A stretch of 64,000 nucleotides of DNA from Larkinella soli (GCF_003703975.1 NZ_QTJY01000022.1:1-64000), one strand, 5' to 3'. Shown: positions 26,305 to 35,386, counted from the first letter of the stretch. Numbers and translations: made by a program. Notes: a model not told the origin generated them from the letters alone.

Positions 26305-27084
26305 ATGAACGACAAGCGTTATGCCCTGGTTACCGGGGCCAGCCAGGGTTTGGGGAAGGCATTTGCGGTAGAACTGGCCCGGAAAGGTATCGACCTGCTG
26401 CTGGTCAGCCTGCCGGAGCAGGGACTGGCCCGGGTGAGTCAGGACATCCGGGACACCTACAGAGTGGACGTCCGGTATTTCGAAACCGACCTGACGGAAA
26501 TGGAAAACGTGCTTGGCCTCGCCCGCTGGGCCAATGACCATTTCAGAATCTACATCCTGATCAACAATGCCGGAACGGGCGGCACGCGAAAAATTACGGA
26601 GGCCGACGCCGACTACATCCGCCGGATAATTCAGCTCAACGTCCTGGCGACCTCGATGCTGACGCACCAGCTGCTGCCGAACCTGCTCCGGCAGCCGGAA
26701 GGGTACATCCTGAACGTTTCGAGTCTGGCGGCTTTCAGTCCCATCGGCTATAAAACCGTCTATCCGGCCTCGAAATCGTATATTCACTCCTTCTCCAGGG
26801 GGTTGTTTCAGGAGCTGAAAGGCACCAGCGTCTTTGTCAGCGTCGTGAACCCCGGTGCCATGAAAACCAATCCCGAAATCACCAGCCGGGTCGAGAAACA
26901 GGGGCTGTTCGGCCGGCTGACCCTGCTCGAACCCGAAAAGGTGGCCCGCATCTGCGTAAAAAAACTGTTCCGGAAAGACAGTGTGATCGTCGTGAACCCG
27001 ATCAGCTGGTCGGTGCTGCACCTGCTGCCCATCTGGATCAAAATGCCTTTACTGACACGAACCATCAAACGGGAAATTGCCTGA
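26305..27084 (+). CDS. short-chain dehydrogenase/reductase (3-oxoacyl reductase-like)
   Basis: A 259-residue classical SDR. It has the cofactor motif VTGASQGLGKA (residues 9-19), the INNAG strand at 86-90, catalytic Ser139/140, and Tyr153-x-x-x-Lys157 (YPASK). The C-terminal tail (ISWSVLHLLPIWIKMPLLTR) is hydrophobic, as in membrane-associated 17-beta-hydroxysteroid/3-ketoacyl-CoA reductase relatives, suggesting a lipid substrate. Its stop overlaps the start of the next gene by one base, so the two enzymes are translationally coupled and probably act on the same molecule. Confidence 0.88.
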   Translation: MNDKRYALVTGASQGLGKAFAVELARKGIDLLLVSLPEQGLARVSQDIRDTYRVDVRYFETDLTEMENVLGLARWANDHFRIYILINNAGTGGTRKITEADADYIRRIIQLNVLATSMLTHQLLPNLLRQPEGYILNVSSLAAFSPIGYKTVYPASKSYIHSFSRGLFQELKGTSVFVSVVNPGAMKTNPEITSRVEKQGLFGRLTLLEPEKVARICVKKLFRKDSVIVVNPISWSVLHLLPIWIKMPLLTRTIKREIA

Positions 27085-28067
27085 TGAGCCGGAAACACGT
27101 TTTTGTGACGGGTGCCGGCGGCCTGCTCGGTACCAACCTGGTGCTCGAACTGCTGCGGCAGGGGTATATGGTCAAAGCGCTCCTTCGAAATCCCGCCGGG
27201 TTTGCCGGCGGGTCGCATCCGAACCTCCGGCTGGTCCGGGGCAACCTGTTCGAGGATCTCCGCCCCCACCTGGCAGACTGCCGGTATGTGGTCCATGCAG
27301 CCGCCGAAACCGGCCAGAACGTCTTTGACTATGCCGGATACGACCGGACCAACGTGGCCGCCACGGTGCAGCTGCTGCGGGCGGCCCACGAAGCCGGGGT
27401 CGAGCGGTTCGTCTTCGTCAGTTCGGCCAACACCATCGGGTATTATTCCGACGGCATCGGAGGCACTGAACGCTACCCGATCAAACCGCCGTTCACCGAG
27501 TCGTTCTACGCCCTGAGCAAGTGGAATGCCGAGCAGGAGGTGCTGAAGTATGCCGACCGGATGACGGTCTCCATCGTCAATCCGACCTTCATGCTGGGGG
27601 CCTACGACACCAGGCCCAGCTCCGGGAAGATCATTCTGATGGGGCTGGACAAATGGGTGATCTTTTACCCGCCGGGGGGCAAGAATTTCGTCCACGTGCG
27701 CGATGCGGCCTCCGGCATCGTCCGCTGCCTGATCCACGGCATCAATAAGGAACGTTACCTGCTGGCGGGGGAAAACCTCACCTACCGGGACTTTTTCCGG
27801 AAACTGACCGCTCTGAGCGGGGGCCGCCGGCCGGTGCTGGTTCCCATTCCGGCGACGGCCCTCCGGCTGCTGGGCCTGCTGGGGGATGCGGCCCGGAAGC
27901 TGCGCATCCGCACCAGCCTCAGTTCCACGAACATGAAGATTCTGGCCGTCCGGAATTATTACGACAACCGCAAATCGGTCGAGACCCTGGGGCTGACCTA
28001 CCAAAGTCTGGATAAGGCCATCGGGGAAGCCGTGTCCTGGTTCCGGTCGGACGGCCCGGTCCGCTGA
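27084..28067 (+). CDS. NAD-dependent epimerase/dehydratase (dihydroflavonol-reductase-like extended SDR)
   Basis: A 327-residue extended SDR. It opens with VTGAGGLLGTNLVLELL, the nucleotide-binding GxxGxxG pattern. It then has an NVAATVQLLRAAHEAGVERF helix and FVSSANTIGYY strand, a complete Tyr-x-x-x-Lys (FYALSKWNAE), and a hydrophobic C-terminal part (RLLGLLGDAARKL). This fits the dihydroflavonol-4-reductase/3-beta-HSD-like group acting on bulky ketones or lipids. It overlaps the preceding SDR gene (TGATG junction). The pair ends at a short hairpin. Confidence 0.88.
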   Translation: MSRKHVFVTGAGGLLGTNLVLELLRQGYMVKALLRNPAGFAGGSHPNLRLVRGNLFEDLRPHLADCRYVVHAAAETGQNVFDYAGYDRTNVAATVQLLRAAHEAGVERFVFVSSANTIGYYSDGIGGTERYPIKPPFTESFYALSKWNAEQEVLKYADRMTVSIVNPTFMLGAYDTRPSSGKIILMGLDKWVIFYPPGGKNFVHVRDAASGIVRCLIHGINKERYLLAGENLTYRDFFRKLTALSGGRRPVLVPIPATALRLLGLLGDAARKLRIRTSLSSTNMKILAVRNYYDNRKSVETLGLTYQSLDKAIGEAVSWFRSDGPVR

Positions 28068-28080
28068 ACCGGGGCTTTCC
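28055..28080 (+). terminator. short hairpin at the end of the SDR pair
   Basis: CCCGGT (28055-28060) and ACCGGG (28068-28073) pair around a 7-base loop that contains the stop codon, followed by GCTTTCCGTTT. The stem is short and the T tract imperfect, so a weak intrinsic terminator is the best reading. Confidence 0.4.
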
Positions 28081-28195
28081 GTTTAATAAATGAATCGGAC
28101 GGTGAATCCGATAAATACCTATCTTCCACCACGTTCGCTTGGCTACCCTTCCTGTCATTTAACGGTATTTCACCCCTTTCCCTTCCCGCATTATC

Positions 28196-29305
28196 ATGGG
28201 CAAGAACATCGTCATCTGCTGCGACGGAACGGCCAACGAATGGGCCTCTCCCGACAAGACCTCCAATATCGTCCAGCTCTTCTGCATGCTGCGGAAAGAC
28301 CCGGCCAATCTCGAGCAGGTTACCTACTACGATCCCGGCGTCGGCACCCGGGGCTTTGCCCAGTGGATGGACTGGTGGGACCAGGCCACCGGCTGGAGCG
28401 TCGACGAGAACGTGAAGCAGGCGTATGAGTTTCTGATGAACTTCTACGAAGAGGGCGACCGCATCTATCTGTTCGGTTTCAGCCGGGGCGCCTTCACCGT
28501 GCGGGTGCTGTCGGGTCTGATCAGCAAAAGCGGGCTGCTCTTCAAACGGAACGAGAACCTGATCGAATACGCCTTTAAGATTTTCAAGACGTCCAACAAC
28601 GACGAACAGGCCAGGGATTTTCGCAAAAACCTGTCGCGAGAAGTACCGATTACCTTCCTCGGTGTCTGGGATACGGTCAGCGCCATTCTCCACAAGGTAA
28701 CGATCCGGAAGCTGCCCCGGTTTTTTGAGGATACCTGCCTCTCCGACCAGGTGAAATATGCCTGTCAGGCTCTGGCCATCGACGATTTCCGCCGGCCGGT
28801 CTTCAAACCCATCCTCTGGGGGCCGGTGGAAACTACCGACCGCATGGAGCAGGTCTGGTTCGCCGGAGCGCACTCCGACGTGGGCGGGGGTTATCCTGAA
28901 GATGCGCAGGGCCGGCGGCTGGCTCGCGTTCCGCTGCGGTGGATGCTCAAACGGGCGGTCTCCAAAGGGCTTCTGCTGGAGGGTACCGTCGATCTGGAGG
29001 GGACCGCCGAACCCCAGGATCACCTGGGCGACTGCAATCGGCCCGACAAGATCATGCCCTGGGCGCTGATGGCCCCCTGGAACGGCCCCCGGCCCATTCC
29101 CGACTCCCGGCTGAAAGAGAAAAACGGCCCGATCGTGCTGCCGAGAATTCACGTTTCGGTGGTAAAGCGGCTGAAAAACCGGCCCGACTACCGCCCGAAA
29201 AACTTTCCCTCCCGGTACCAGATCGTCGACGACGAAGGCCGGCTGCTCGACCCTGACACCCTCCTGCCGGTGCCCGAACCGCAGGCCATTCCCTTGCCGG
29301 TCTAA
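28196..29305 (+). CDS. DUF2235 alpha/beta hydrolase (Tle1-like phospholipase fold)
   Basis: A 369-residue protein matching DUF2235. It has the N-terminal strand NIVICCDGTANEW, the nucleophile elbow FGFSRGAF (Ser96), FLGVWDTVSAI, and the catalytic acid region WFAGAHSDVGGGY. This family includes the type VI secretion phospholipase effector Tle1, but many members are free-standing cytoplasmic hydrolases. There is no signal peptide, no VgrG/PAAR/Hcp gene and no immunity-like lipoprotein beside it, so an effector role is not supported here. It is a plausible lipid or ester hydrolase following the two SDR genes. Confidence 0.85.
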   Translation: MGKNIVICCDGTANEWASPDKTSNIVQLFCMLRKDPANLEQVTYYDPGVGTRGFAQWMDWWDQATGWSVDENVKQAYEFLMNFYEEGDRIYLFGFSRGAFTVRVLSGLISKSGLLFKRNENLIEYAFKIFKTSNNDEQARDFRKNLSREVPITFLGVWDTVSAILHKVTIRKLPRFFEDTCLSDQVKYACQALAIDDFRRPVFKPILWGPVETTDRMEQVWFAGAHSDVGGGYPEDAQGRRLARVPLRWMLKRAVSKGLLLEGTVDLEGTAEPQDHLGDCNRPDKIMPWALMAPWNGPRPIPDSRLKEKNGPIVLPRIHVSVVKRLKNRPDYRPKNFPSRYQIVDDEGRLLDPDTLLPVPEPQAIPLPV

Positions 29306-29417
29306 GCAACTCTCACGGGCAGGCATTCGATCCGTGCGGTGATTGAAAAGGCAAAACAGCTTTTTTGATTACTTTACGGATCAAATGGTAACGTTTGATC
29401 CATATCAATTCTCCCGG

Positions 29418-30524
29418 ATGCGGAGGGGCGTCGTTTGTGTTTTGACCGGCGTCCTGCTGCCTTTCTTCGCTCCTGCTCAGGGCGTTGCCTCCGGAAAAGG
29501 GGTTTCCGAACCGGATACGGCCTTACGGTCGGTGGTCGAATATTTTCAAAAATACCGGCAGTATACCCGGAAACCGGACCCGTCGCCTGCGCTGCTGGTG
29601 ACCAAAAACTTTACGGTTACGCTGGGAGATTCGGCCCTGCACCTAAGGAAGCGGACGCTGAATCTGATCAACCCGTTCGGGCCGGAGAAATACCCGCTTT
29701 CCTATTCGGTGCTGTATCGGAACCGGCTGGTCAGCCTGCTGGCGCCCGGTTCTTTCGCCTGTTTTCACCCCGAGACCGGGCAACGGGATACCGTCCTCGA
29801 AAACCGGCTGAACACCCGGCTTTTCAGCCGCCACTGGCTGCTCGACGGCCGCCTGGTCGGGCAGTCGGGGCGCAGAAACTTCCAGTTCGACCCGGAGCGG
29901 GGTTGGCGGAAATTTGCCGGGCAGGTGCCCCTCGGTGAGCGGAACAAACTTTTTGAAGACGATACCTATCTGGTCTATAACGACTGCCGGGGCGAGTTCG
30001 GCGGAGAGGTGTTTTTCTATCACAAGCGGACCCGCAAAACCCATGCGGCCACCTCCGTCTGCGCCGTCTGGGTACGTCGCGTATCGGAAGGCTATGAGGT
30101 TCTTTCCAACCTCGGGCATATGACAGGCCACGCCTATAAACAGCTCATTCCTAACCCGGAAGCCTTACCGGTATGGCGTCAGCCTTCGAAGCGCCGGACC
30201 GATCCCCGGGTCGATGCGGTTGGAGCAGTATGGCCCCGGTTTAACTTTTTAGGTTTACAGATTTTCGGTGGGATCGTATGGGGCAATAGGTCGATATACC
30301 TCCTGAACGTGGCCTCCCAGACGTTTCTCGCTACGCAGAATGATCAGACCTTCGCCATCGTCGATCCCTTTTTTACCAAAGATCTTTATGCACACGACCC
30401 GGTAACCACCCACTATCCCGGCATAACCCTGATCAACTTTGGCAGGTATGAACTCGGCGTTAACTACGAAAAAACCTGCTTCCTGTTCAGGGAGGGCGAA
30501 GTGACTCAGATTCTTTGGAAATGA
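29418..30524 (+). CDS. secreted protein of unknown function
   Basis: A 368-residue protein. The frame is open from 29343 (TTG) and also has ATG at 29385, but ATG at 29418 gives a compact signal peptide (MRRGVVCVLTGVLLPFFAPA), so I choose that start. The mature protein has many short strands (NFTVTLGDSALHLRKRTLN, FACFHPETGQRDTV, LLDGRLVGQSGRRNFQF) and no motif I recognise. Two Cys (ATSVCAVW, EKTCFLF) are not obviously paired. The gene stands alone after the DUF2235 gene and converges on the sugar-acid operon. Confidence 0.65.
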   Translation: MRRGVVCVLTGVLLPFFAPAQGVASGKGVSEPDTALRSVVEYFQKYRQYTRKPDPSPALLVTKNFTVTLGDSALHLRKRTLNLINPFGPEKYPLSYSVLYRNRLVSLLAPGSFACFHPETGQRDTVLENRLNTRLFSRHWLLDGRLVGQSGRRNFQFDPERGWRKFAGQVPLGERNKLFEDDTYLVYNDCRGEFGGEVFFYHKRTRKTHAATSVCAVWVRRVSEGYEVLSNLGHMTGHAYKQLIPNPEALPVWRQPSKRRTDPRVDAVGAVWPRFNFLGLQIFGGIVWGNRSIYLLNVASQTFLATQNDQTFAIVDPFFTKDLYAHDPVTTHYPGITLINFGRYELGVNYEKTCFLFREGEVTQILWK

Positions 30525-30627
30525 CGCCAGCTTGCCGGTGGGTCCCTCCTCTCCTAAGCCTTATTGGGTTTCAGCCGGTTGAGGGTAAAACAGACCAGAT
30601 GGTTCGCCGGCGAATCGCAGGCCGGAG

Positions 30628-31929
30628 TTAGCCGTCATACCGGAACAGGGCTTCGTAATGATCGGAAGGGTTCAGAATGCCGCCACTGTGCCGGTAGAAG
30701 TCGTCGTCCAGTTCGAAGACGCCGTTCCTGACCTTCGTCCAGGAAGCTCCGGCGGCCGGGTGGTATTGCTGCATGGCCGACCAGTTCCGGTAGTTCATGT
30801 CGCCGTTGGTTTCCAGCAGGCCCATACCGAGGCCGGGGAAGGGAGCCAGCCGGGCGGCCAGATTTTTGTGCCAGTCGACCAGAATCGGATTGACCGTCAG
30901 GTCGGCGCAGAGGCAGGGCACCCCGCGTTCGTGGGCCAGTTTCGCCAGTTTCAGTGACAGGCTCAGCGTTTTGGCGACGCCTTTCAGCACCAGCGCCCGG
31001 TACCCCTGATCGAGTCGTCGCAGGGCGCCGGCTTCGTCGTGAACGCTCTCGTCGCCGGCCACCGGAATCCCGAGGTCGGAGACGTCTTCCTCGTTTTCCT
31101 CCCGGAGCGGTTCCTCGATCAGCACGATCCGGTCCAGCGCGCCGATGGCTTTGGCGTGGTCGAGGTAGCGCAGCAGCGTTTCCTTCCGCTCGTAACGGGC
31201 GTTGGCATCGAGCGTATACACCACCTTTCCCGTGGGGGTCCGGTCCGTTTCGGCCTGCCCGACGGCGCGGTGAATCTGGGTGAGCCGTTCCATATCCTTC
31301 CGGACCATCTCCTCCTGCGAACCGGGATAACCGGTCTTGATTTTCAGCACGAAATAGCCCTGCGCCACCGCCTGCCTCAGTTCCCCGACCGGCATCCCGT
31401 ACGGAATCTGATACATAACGGCCACCTTGTCGCTGCGGTGGGAAAGGGCGGGCCGGTACGGTTCAGGGATCAGTTCGTCGAAGGTAGTGTACCCGTTCTC
31501 GGCAGCATACAGGCCCCAGGCGGCATTATCGACGCTGATGAGGGCGTTGTAGATGAAGGCCGGGTGCAGGTCGGCTTTTCCCGTCAGGCGGTGAGCTTCC
31601 ACCATCACCTCGGGCAGAATCCGGTCCAGCAGGTCCATCGGGGTAAAAAACGGCGACTGTCTTACCCGCAGCAGCGTCCGTTCGACCAGCGCATACATCA
31701 GGGCGTTGCCGCCGGCTTCGGAGTAAGCCGCAAACAGGTCGGCATCACCGTACAGCACGCTCTGCGTCGCCAGGCCGACGGCGCTGCGGCCCGTGTCGGC
31801 CTCCAGCCGGGCGGCCACCTGCCAGAGTTCGGTCAGGTAGCCGCCCTTGAAGCCGAAGGACCGAATGAGGGGCTCGCGCTCGAAGTTGGAGTCGGTCCGG
31901 GCGACCCGGATGAGGTTCAGGCTGGACAT
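30628..31929 (-). CDS. enolase-superfamily enzyme (mandelate racemase/dipeptide epimerase-like)
   Basis: A 433-residue protein of the enolase superfamily. The C-terminal barrel shows the K-x-K acid/base pair (YFVLKIKTG), metal ligands in YTLDANARYE, VLIEEPLREEN and VAGDESVHD, and a further Lys in LVLKGVAK. This set fits the muconate-lactonising or dipeptide-epimerase subgroup, which takes a proton next to a carboxylate. It is the last gene of a five-gene minus-strand operon (spacings 67, 18, 6 and 9 bp) with a DapA-like lyase. I infer that it racemises or dehydrates a sugar acid whose product is cut by the lyase. No signal peptide. Confidence 0.85.
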   Translation of the reverse strand: MSSLNLIRVARTDSNFEREPLIRSFGFKGGYLTELWQVAARLEADTGRSAVGLATQSVLYGDADLFAAYSEAGGNALMYALVERTLLRVRQSPFFTPMDLLDRILPEVMVEAHRLTGKADLHPAFIYNALISVDNAAWGLYAAENGYTTFDELIPEPYRPALSHRSDKVAVMYQIPYGMPVGELRQAVAQGYFVLKIKTGYPGSQEEMVRKDMERLTQIHRAVGQAETDRTPTGKVVYTLDANARYERKETLLRYLDHAKAIGALDRIVLIEEPLREENEEDVSDLGIPVAGDESVHDEAGALRRLDQGYRALVLKGVAKTLSLSLKLAKLAHERGVPCLCADLTVNPILVDWHKNLAARLAPFPGLGMGLLETNGDMNYRNWSAMQQYHPAAGASWTKVRNGVFELDDDFYRHSGGILNPSDHYEALFRYDG

Positions 31930-31938
31930 GGCGGTTCG

Positions 31939-33012
31939 TCAGAGCAGGACGGTTTCCTGCGTCAGCCACTGCTTCACGAAGGCGTCGTCGTTCAGATGCG
32001 GATAGGCCGCATAGACCCGGTCGATCTCCTCCATCTGGCCGGGCGACAGGTCCTCGGCCGGATTCAGGCACCAGCGGCCCTCCAGCAGACCCTGACGGCG
32101 CAGCACCTCGTGCAGACCGGCGATGCAGCCGTGGAAGGCGTGGCCGGGGTCGAAAAAGGCCGCGTTGCTGTCGGTCACCTCGACGTTCCGGACCAGGAGT
32201 TCGGCCAGTCCGGTGTGGCCGCCGGCCCGGCAGGCTTTGATCTCCGCCAGCAGTTCGACGGCTTTTCTGGTCCAGACGGCCCAATGGCCCAGCAACCCGC
32301 CGACAAAGCTTTTTTCCACCGTCCGGCCGTCGACCGCAAACCGGTAGGTCGTCAGCAGGTCGGCCACGATGTTGTCGTCGTTGCCGGTATAGAGTGCGAT
32401 CTCGTCCCGGCGGCTCGAATGGCAGACCGCCCGCACGACATCCAGCGTCTGGTAGCGATTAAAGCTGGCGACCTTGATGGCGTGAATGTTCGGAATGTCG
32501 GCGAACTCCTTCCAGAATTCGTAGCTGAAGATGCGCCCGCCTACCGAAGGCTGAAGGTAGAACCCGAATACCGGAATGACCCCGGCCACCGCCCGGACGC
32601 GATCCAGAATGGCGGCTTCGGTCCAACCCTGCAACCCGCCCATGCTCAGCAGGCCCAGGTTGTAGCCGTAGCGGAGCGCCAGCCGGGCTTCGTTCAGGGC
32701 CTGTTCGGTCGGGCCGACGAGGCCGGCCACCTTGATGAACGGCCGGTTCAGGGCGGCTTCCGCAATCTCGTCGGCGGCCGTTTTCAGGACGGTTTCGTAC
32801 AGGTTGATCCTGGGATCGCGGATTTCGAACTGGGTGGTATGGACACCCACGGCCACTCCGCCCGCCCCGCCGGCGATGTAATAGCGGGTCAGCCCGCGCT
32901 GTCGTTTTTCGTCGAACCGGCGCGATGCGTTCAGGGCCAGCGGGTGGGCCGGAATGACGGTGCCCTCGTGGAGCAGGGCCTGGATGTCGGGACGTAGGGA
33001 AGTAGCGTTCAT
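31939..33012 (-). CDS. dihydrodipicolinate synthase (DapA) family lyase/aldolase
   Basis: A 357-residue class I aldolase-type TIM barrel. The Schiff-base Lys is Lys180 in IHAIKVASFN, and the usual active-site Tyr is probably Tyr152 in FGFYLQPSVGG. The GGAGGVAVGVHTTQFEIRD block corresponds to the carboxylate-binding GxxGE-type loop, altered here (HTT-Q). It is longer than lysine-biosynthetic DapA (about 290), as in keto-acid aldolases and dehydratases that act on sugar acids or sialic acid. It sits between the SDR-like and enolase-superfamily genes with 6- and 9-bp gaps. I infer a retro-aldol or dehydration step giving pyruvate. Confidence 0.85.
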   Translation of the reverse strand: MNATSLRPDIQALLHEGTVIPAHPLALNASRRFDEKRQRGLTRYYIAGGAGGVAVGVHTTQFEIRDPRINLYETVLKTAADEIAEAALNRPFIKVAGLVGPTEQALNEARLALRYGYNLGLLSMGGLQGWTEAAILDRVRAVAGVIPVFGFYLQPSVGGRIFSYEFWKEFADIPNIHAIKVASFNRYQTLDVVRAVCHSSRRDEIALYTGNDDNIVADLLTTYRFAVDGRTVEKSFVGGLLGHWAVWTRKAVELLAEIKACRAGGHTGLAELLVRNVEVTDSNAAFFDPGHAFHGCIAGLHEVLRRQGLLEGRWCLNPAEDLSPGQMEEIDRVYAAYPHLNDDAFVKQWLTQETVLL

Positions 33013-33018
33013 ACCGGG

Positions 33019-34035
33019 TCAGAATTTACCGTTGCGTACCTGAAAATGAGTCGGTTTGTTGAGTTGACCGCCCCCACCCTGAAGCCAGGCGACGGTCATT
33101 TCCATCATCTGGCGGAGCGTTACGCGTGGATACCCGAACAGCCGGAAGGCTTCCGAGGCATTGCTCAGCAGCGCCGTCGTCTGGGCCTCACCGGTAAACC
33201 GGGGTTCTTTGCCCAGCATCTTCCCGTACTCCTGCGCCAGCCACTGAATCGAGACGGTTTCCGGGCCGGTGACATTCAGCACCCGGGCCGGAACGGAGCA
33301 GTGGCGGAGGGCGCGGAGGGCGATTTCGTTGGCGTCGCCCTGCCAGATGACGTTGGCGTTGCCCATCGTCAGGTCGATCGGCTTTTCGGCCAGGACCGAT
33401 TTGGCGACTTCCAGCAGCACCCCGTAGCGGAGGTCGATGGCGTAGTTCAGGCGGTAGATCAGGGTCGGGGTATTGTTCTTTTCGGCGAAATACTGAAACA
33501 CCCGCTCCCGGCCCAGACACGACTGGCCGTACTCCCCGACGGGTTCGGGCGGGGTCGCTTCCGTGGCTCCTCCGGAAGTGACCGGCGTAAACGGGTAGAC
33601 GTTGCCCGTCGAGAAGGCCACGATGCGCGAGTTCCGGAATTTTTCGGCTACCCGGCCGGGCAGGTAGGCGTTCATCGCCCAGGTGAAGGCTTCCTTGCCG
33701 GTGGTACCGAATTTGGTCCCGGCCAGATACAGCACGTTGGCCACCTCGGGCAGGGCCGCCAGTTCGGACTCGTCGAGCAGGTCGGCGGAGAGGGTTTCGA
33801 TGCCGTCGGCTTCAAGTGCACCCTGCACCGTTTTATCCGAAAACCGGGAAACGCCGATGACGCGTTTCTGCATCCCGGCCTGCCGGATGGCCTGCCGCGC
33901 CAGCCGGGCAAGACTCGGCCCCATCTTGCCCCCGATGCCGAGAATGAGGATGTCTCCGTCGAGTTCATACAGATCGGACACCAGGGCGGCCGAGGGTCGG
34001 GTCAGTTCCTGTTCCAGTGCCTGTAAATCATTCAT
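33019..34035 (-). CDS. NAD-dependent epimerase/dehydratase-like protein with Lys-to-Cys active site
   Basis: A 338-residue extended-SDR fold protein. It has ILGIGGKMGPSLARL as the nucleotide-binding loop (about 31-44), YLAGTKFGTTG after the fourth strand, and FSTGNVYPF for the Ser region. The catalytic Tyr-x-x-x-Lys reads Y169-GQS-C173 (EYGQSCLGRE), so the Lys that lowers the Tyr pKa is Cys. The codon is clear (TGT). It could be a non-redox or substrate-binding homologue, or use another base. It lies second to last before the lyase in the sugar-acid operon and starts 18 bp after the transporter. Confidence 0.82.
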   Translation of the reverse strand: MNDLQALEQELTRPSAALVSDLYELDGDILILGIGGKMGPSLARLARQAIRQAGMQKRVIGVSRFSDKTVQGALEADGIETLSADLLDESELAALPEVANVLYLAGTKFGTTGKEAFTWAMNAYLPGRVAEKFRNSRIVAFSTGNVYPFTPVTSGGATEATPPEPVGEYGQSCLGRERVFQYFAEKNNTPTLIYRLNYAIDLRYGVLLEVAKSVLAEKPIDLTMGNANVIWQGDANEIALRALRHCSVPARVLNVTGPETVSIQWLAQEYGKMLGKEPRFTGEAQTTALLSNASEAFRLFGYPRVTLRQMMEMTVAWLQGGGGQLNKPTHFQVRNGKF

Positions 34036-34053
34036 ATAGAAAACGAGAACAAA

Positions 34054-35319
34054 CTACTTGAAAAACAATTGGTTGACATTACTCAGCGCCAGTCCGAAAA
34101 TCACCAGCAGCCCTAGCCCGGCCGCTATTCGGGCGGCCGTCGAATTGACATACCGGCCCATGATCCGGGCGTCGTTGCCGATGGCGTACATGGCGACGCC
34201 GATAAACGGGACGACCAGAATCGTGACGCTCTGGGCAAAGATGATCAGTTGCAGCGGCAGCTTGCCGAAGATGATGGCGATGGACGCGCCGACCACCATC
34301 ACCAGGGCGATCAGCAGTTTGACGACCTTCGAGCTTAACTGGCTGCCGTAGCCGAGGGCCTCGCCCAGGAGCGTCCCGCCCACGGAGGCATTGCCCACCA
34401 GTGAGGAGAAAGAGGCCCCGAACAGGCCGAGCAGGAACAGACCGGAGGCATACGACCCGAAAATGGGTTCCAGCGCCCGGCCCATGTCCGACGCGCTGGC
34501 GACTTTCAGGCCCTTCGGATGCAGGACGGCGGCCGCGCAGATCAGCACCGTGGCGCTCATGAAACCCATCAGGGCCATGCCCGTCACGGTATCCACCCGC
34601 TGCTCGCGGACCTTCGGGTTGACCCGCACCCGCTCCTGTACCAGATAGGCCTGATAAAAAGCGCCCACAATGGAAAAACAGGAGGCCGTAAAGGCGATCA
34701 CCAGCCCCAGCGACCCCGTCGGGACCGAGGGGACGAAACCCGTCACCACGTCCGAATAATCGGGACCGGAGAGCGCCAGCGTCACCACGAACGCCACCAC
34801 CATTACCCCGATCAGCAGGATCATCAGCTGTTCCAGTACCCTGTAGAAAGTGCGGAAGAACAGCAGCCCGATGCCGAGGGCCGTAAACAGCACAATCCAG
34901 ACGTTGACCGGCGTGTGGGTGGCCTCGGCGATGGAGATGCCTACCCCGATGGAGTTGCCCGCCTGAAAGGAGGTCGCCACCAGGAAGACGCCCACGCCCA
35001 CCGCTACGGCTGCCGGGTTGCCCCACTTCTCCCGGATGGTCGCCAGCAGGGACTGCCGGGTCGCCAGCCCGATGCGGGAGGCCATCGCCGTAAAGACGGT
35101 CATGAAAAAGATGGCCATGACGATGATCCAGAGCAGGGCATAGCCGTATTCGGCCCCCATCTTGGAGGTGATCGTCATTTTGCTCGGCCCGAACACCAGG
35201 GCGGCCGTGATCAGGCTGGGGCCTAAGGAAGACCACCAGCCCCGGAAGGACCGGGCGGGCGTCCGGGCGACGGACGGAGAGGGCGTTTCAGCCGGGGAAT
35301 GCGGAGTTTTGGAAGGCAT
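34054..35319 (-). CDS. NRAMP-fold transporter with a non-canonical substrate site
   Basis: A 421-residue, roughly 11-helix membrane protein of the NRAMP family. The first helix aligns well with MntH-type transporters (LGPSLITAALVF, then GAEYGYALLW), but the metal-binding DPGN motif reads GPSK (residues 44-49, FGPSKM). Helix 6, which normally carries A-x-x-MPH, reads ASCFSIVGAFYQAYLV (212-227). So the Asp, Asn and Met metal ligands are all replaced, one of them by Lys. It is cotranscribed with a DUF4091 protein, an SDR-like protein, a DapA-like lyase and an enolase-superfamily enzyme. I infer an organic, probably anionic, substrate such as a sugar acid rather than Mn or Fe. Confidence 0.82.
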   Translation of the reverse strand: MPSKTPHSPAETPSPSVARTPARSFRGWWSSLGPSLITAALVFGPSKMTITSKMGAEYGYALLWIIVMAIFFMTVFTAMASRIGLATRQSLLATIREKWGNPAAVAVGVGVFLVATSFQAGNSIGVGISIAEATHTPVNVWIVLFTALGIGLLFFRTFYRVLEQLMILLIGVMVVAFVVTLALSGPDYSDVVTGFVPSVPTGSLGLVIAFTASCFSIVGAFYQAYLVQERVRVNPKVREQRVDTVTGMALMGFMSATVLICAAAVLHPKGLKVASASDMGRALEPIFGSYASGLFLLGLFGASFSSLVGNASVGGTLLGEALGYGSQLSSKVVKLLIALVMVVGASIAIIFGKLPLQLIIFAQSVTILVVPFIGVAMYAIGNDARIMGRYVNSTAARIAAGLGLLVIFGLALSNVNQLFFK

Positions 35320-35386
35320 GACGGATTCGGTGTTTACTTCTTGCCGGATCGTCCCGACCGGGGACGAAACCGGGCTCGGCAGTTCG

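Noticed and set aside
28196-29305. Type VI secretion effector module
   Set aside because: Only the DUF2235 fold supports it; no VgrG, PAAR, Hcp or immunity gene is within the window.
31039-32997. 652-codon plus-strand frame across the enolase-like and DapA-like genes
   Set aside because: It spans two real genes on the other strand and the product looks like reversed codon bias (rich in Gly, Val, Arg, Gln, His).
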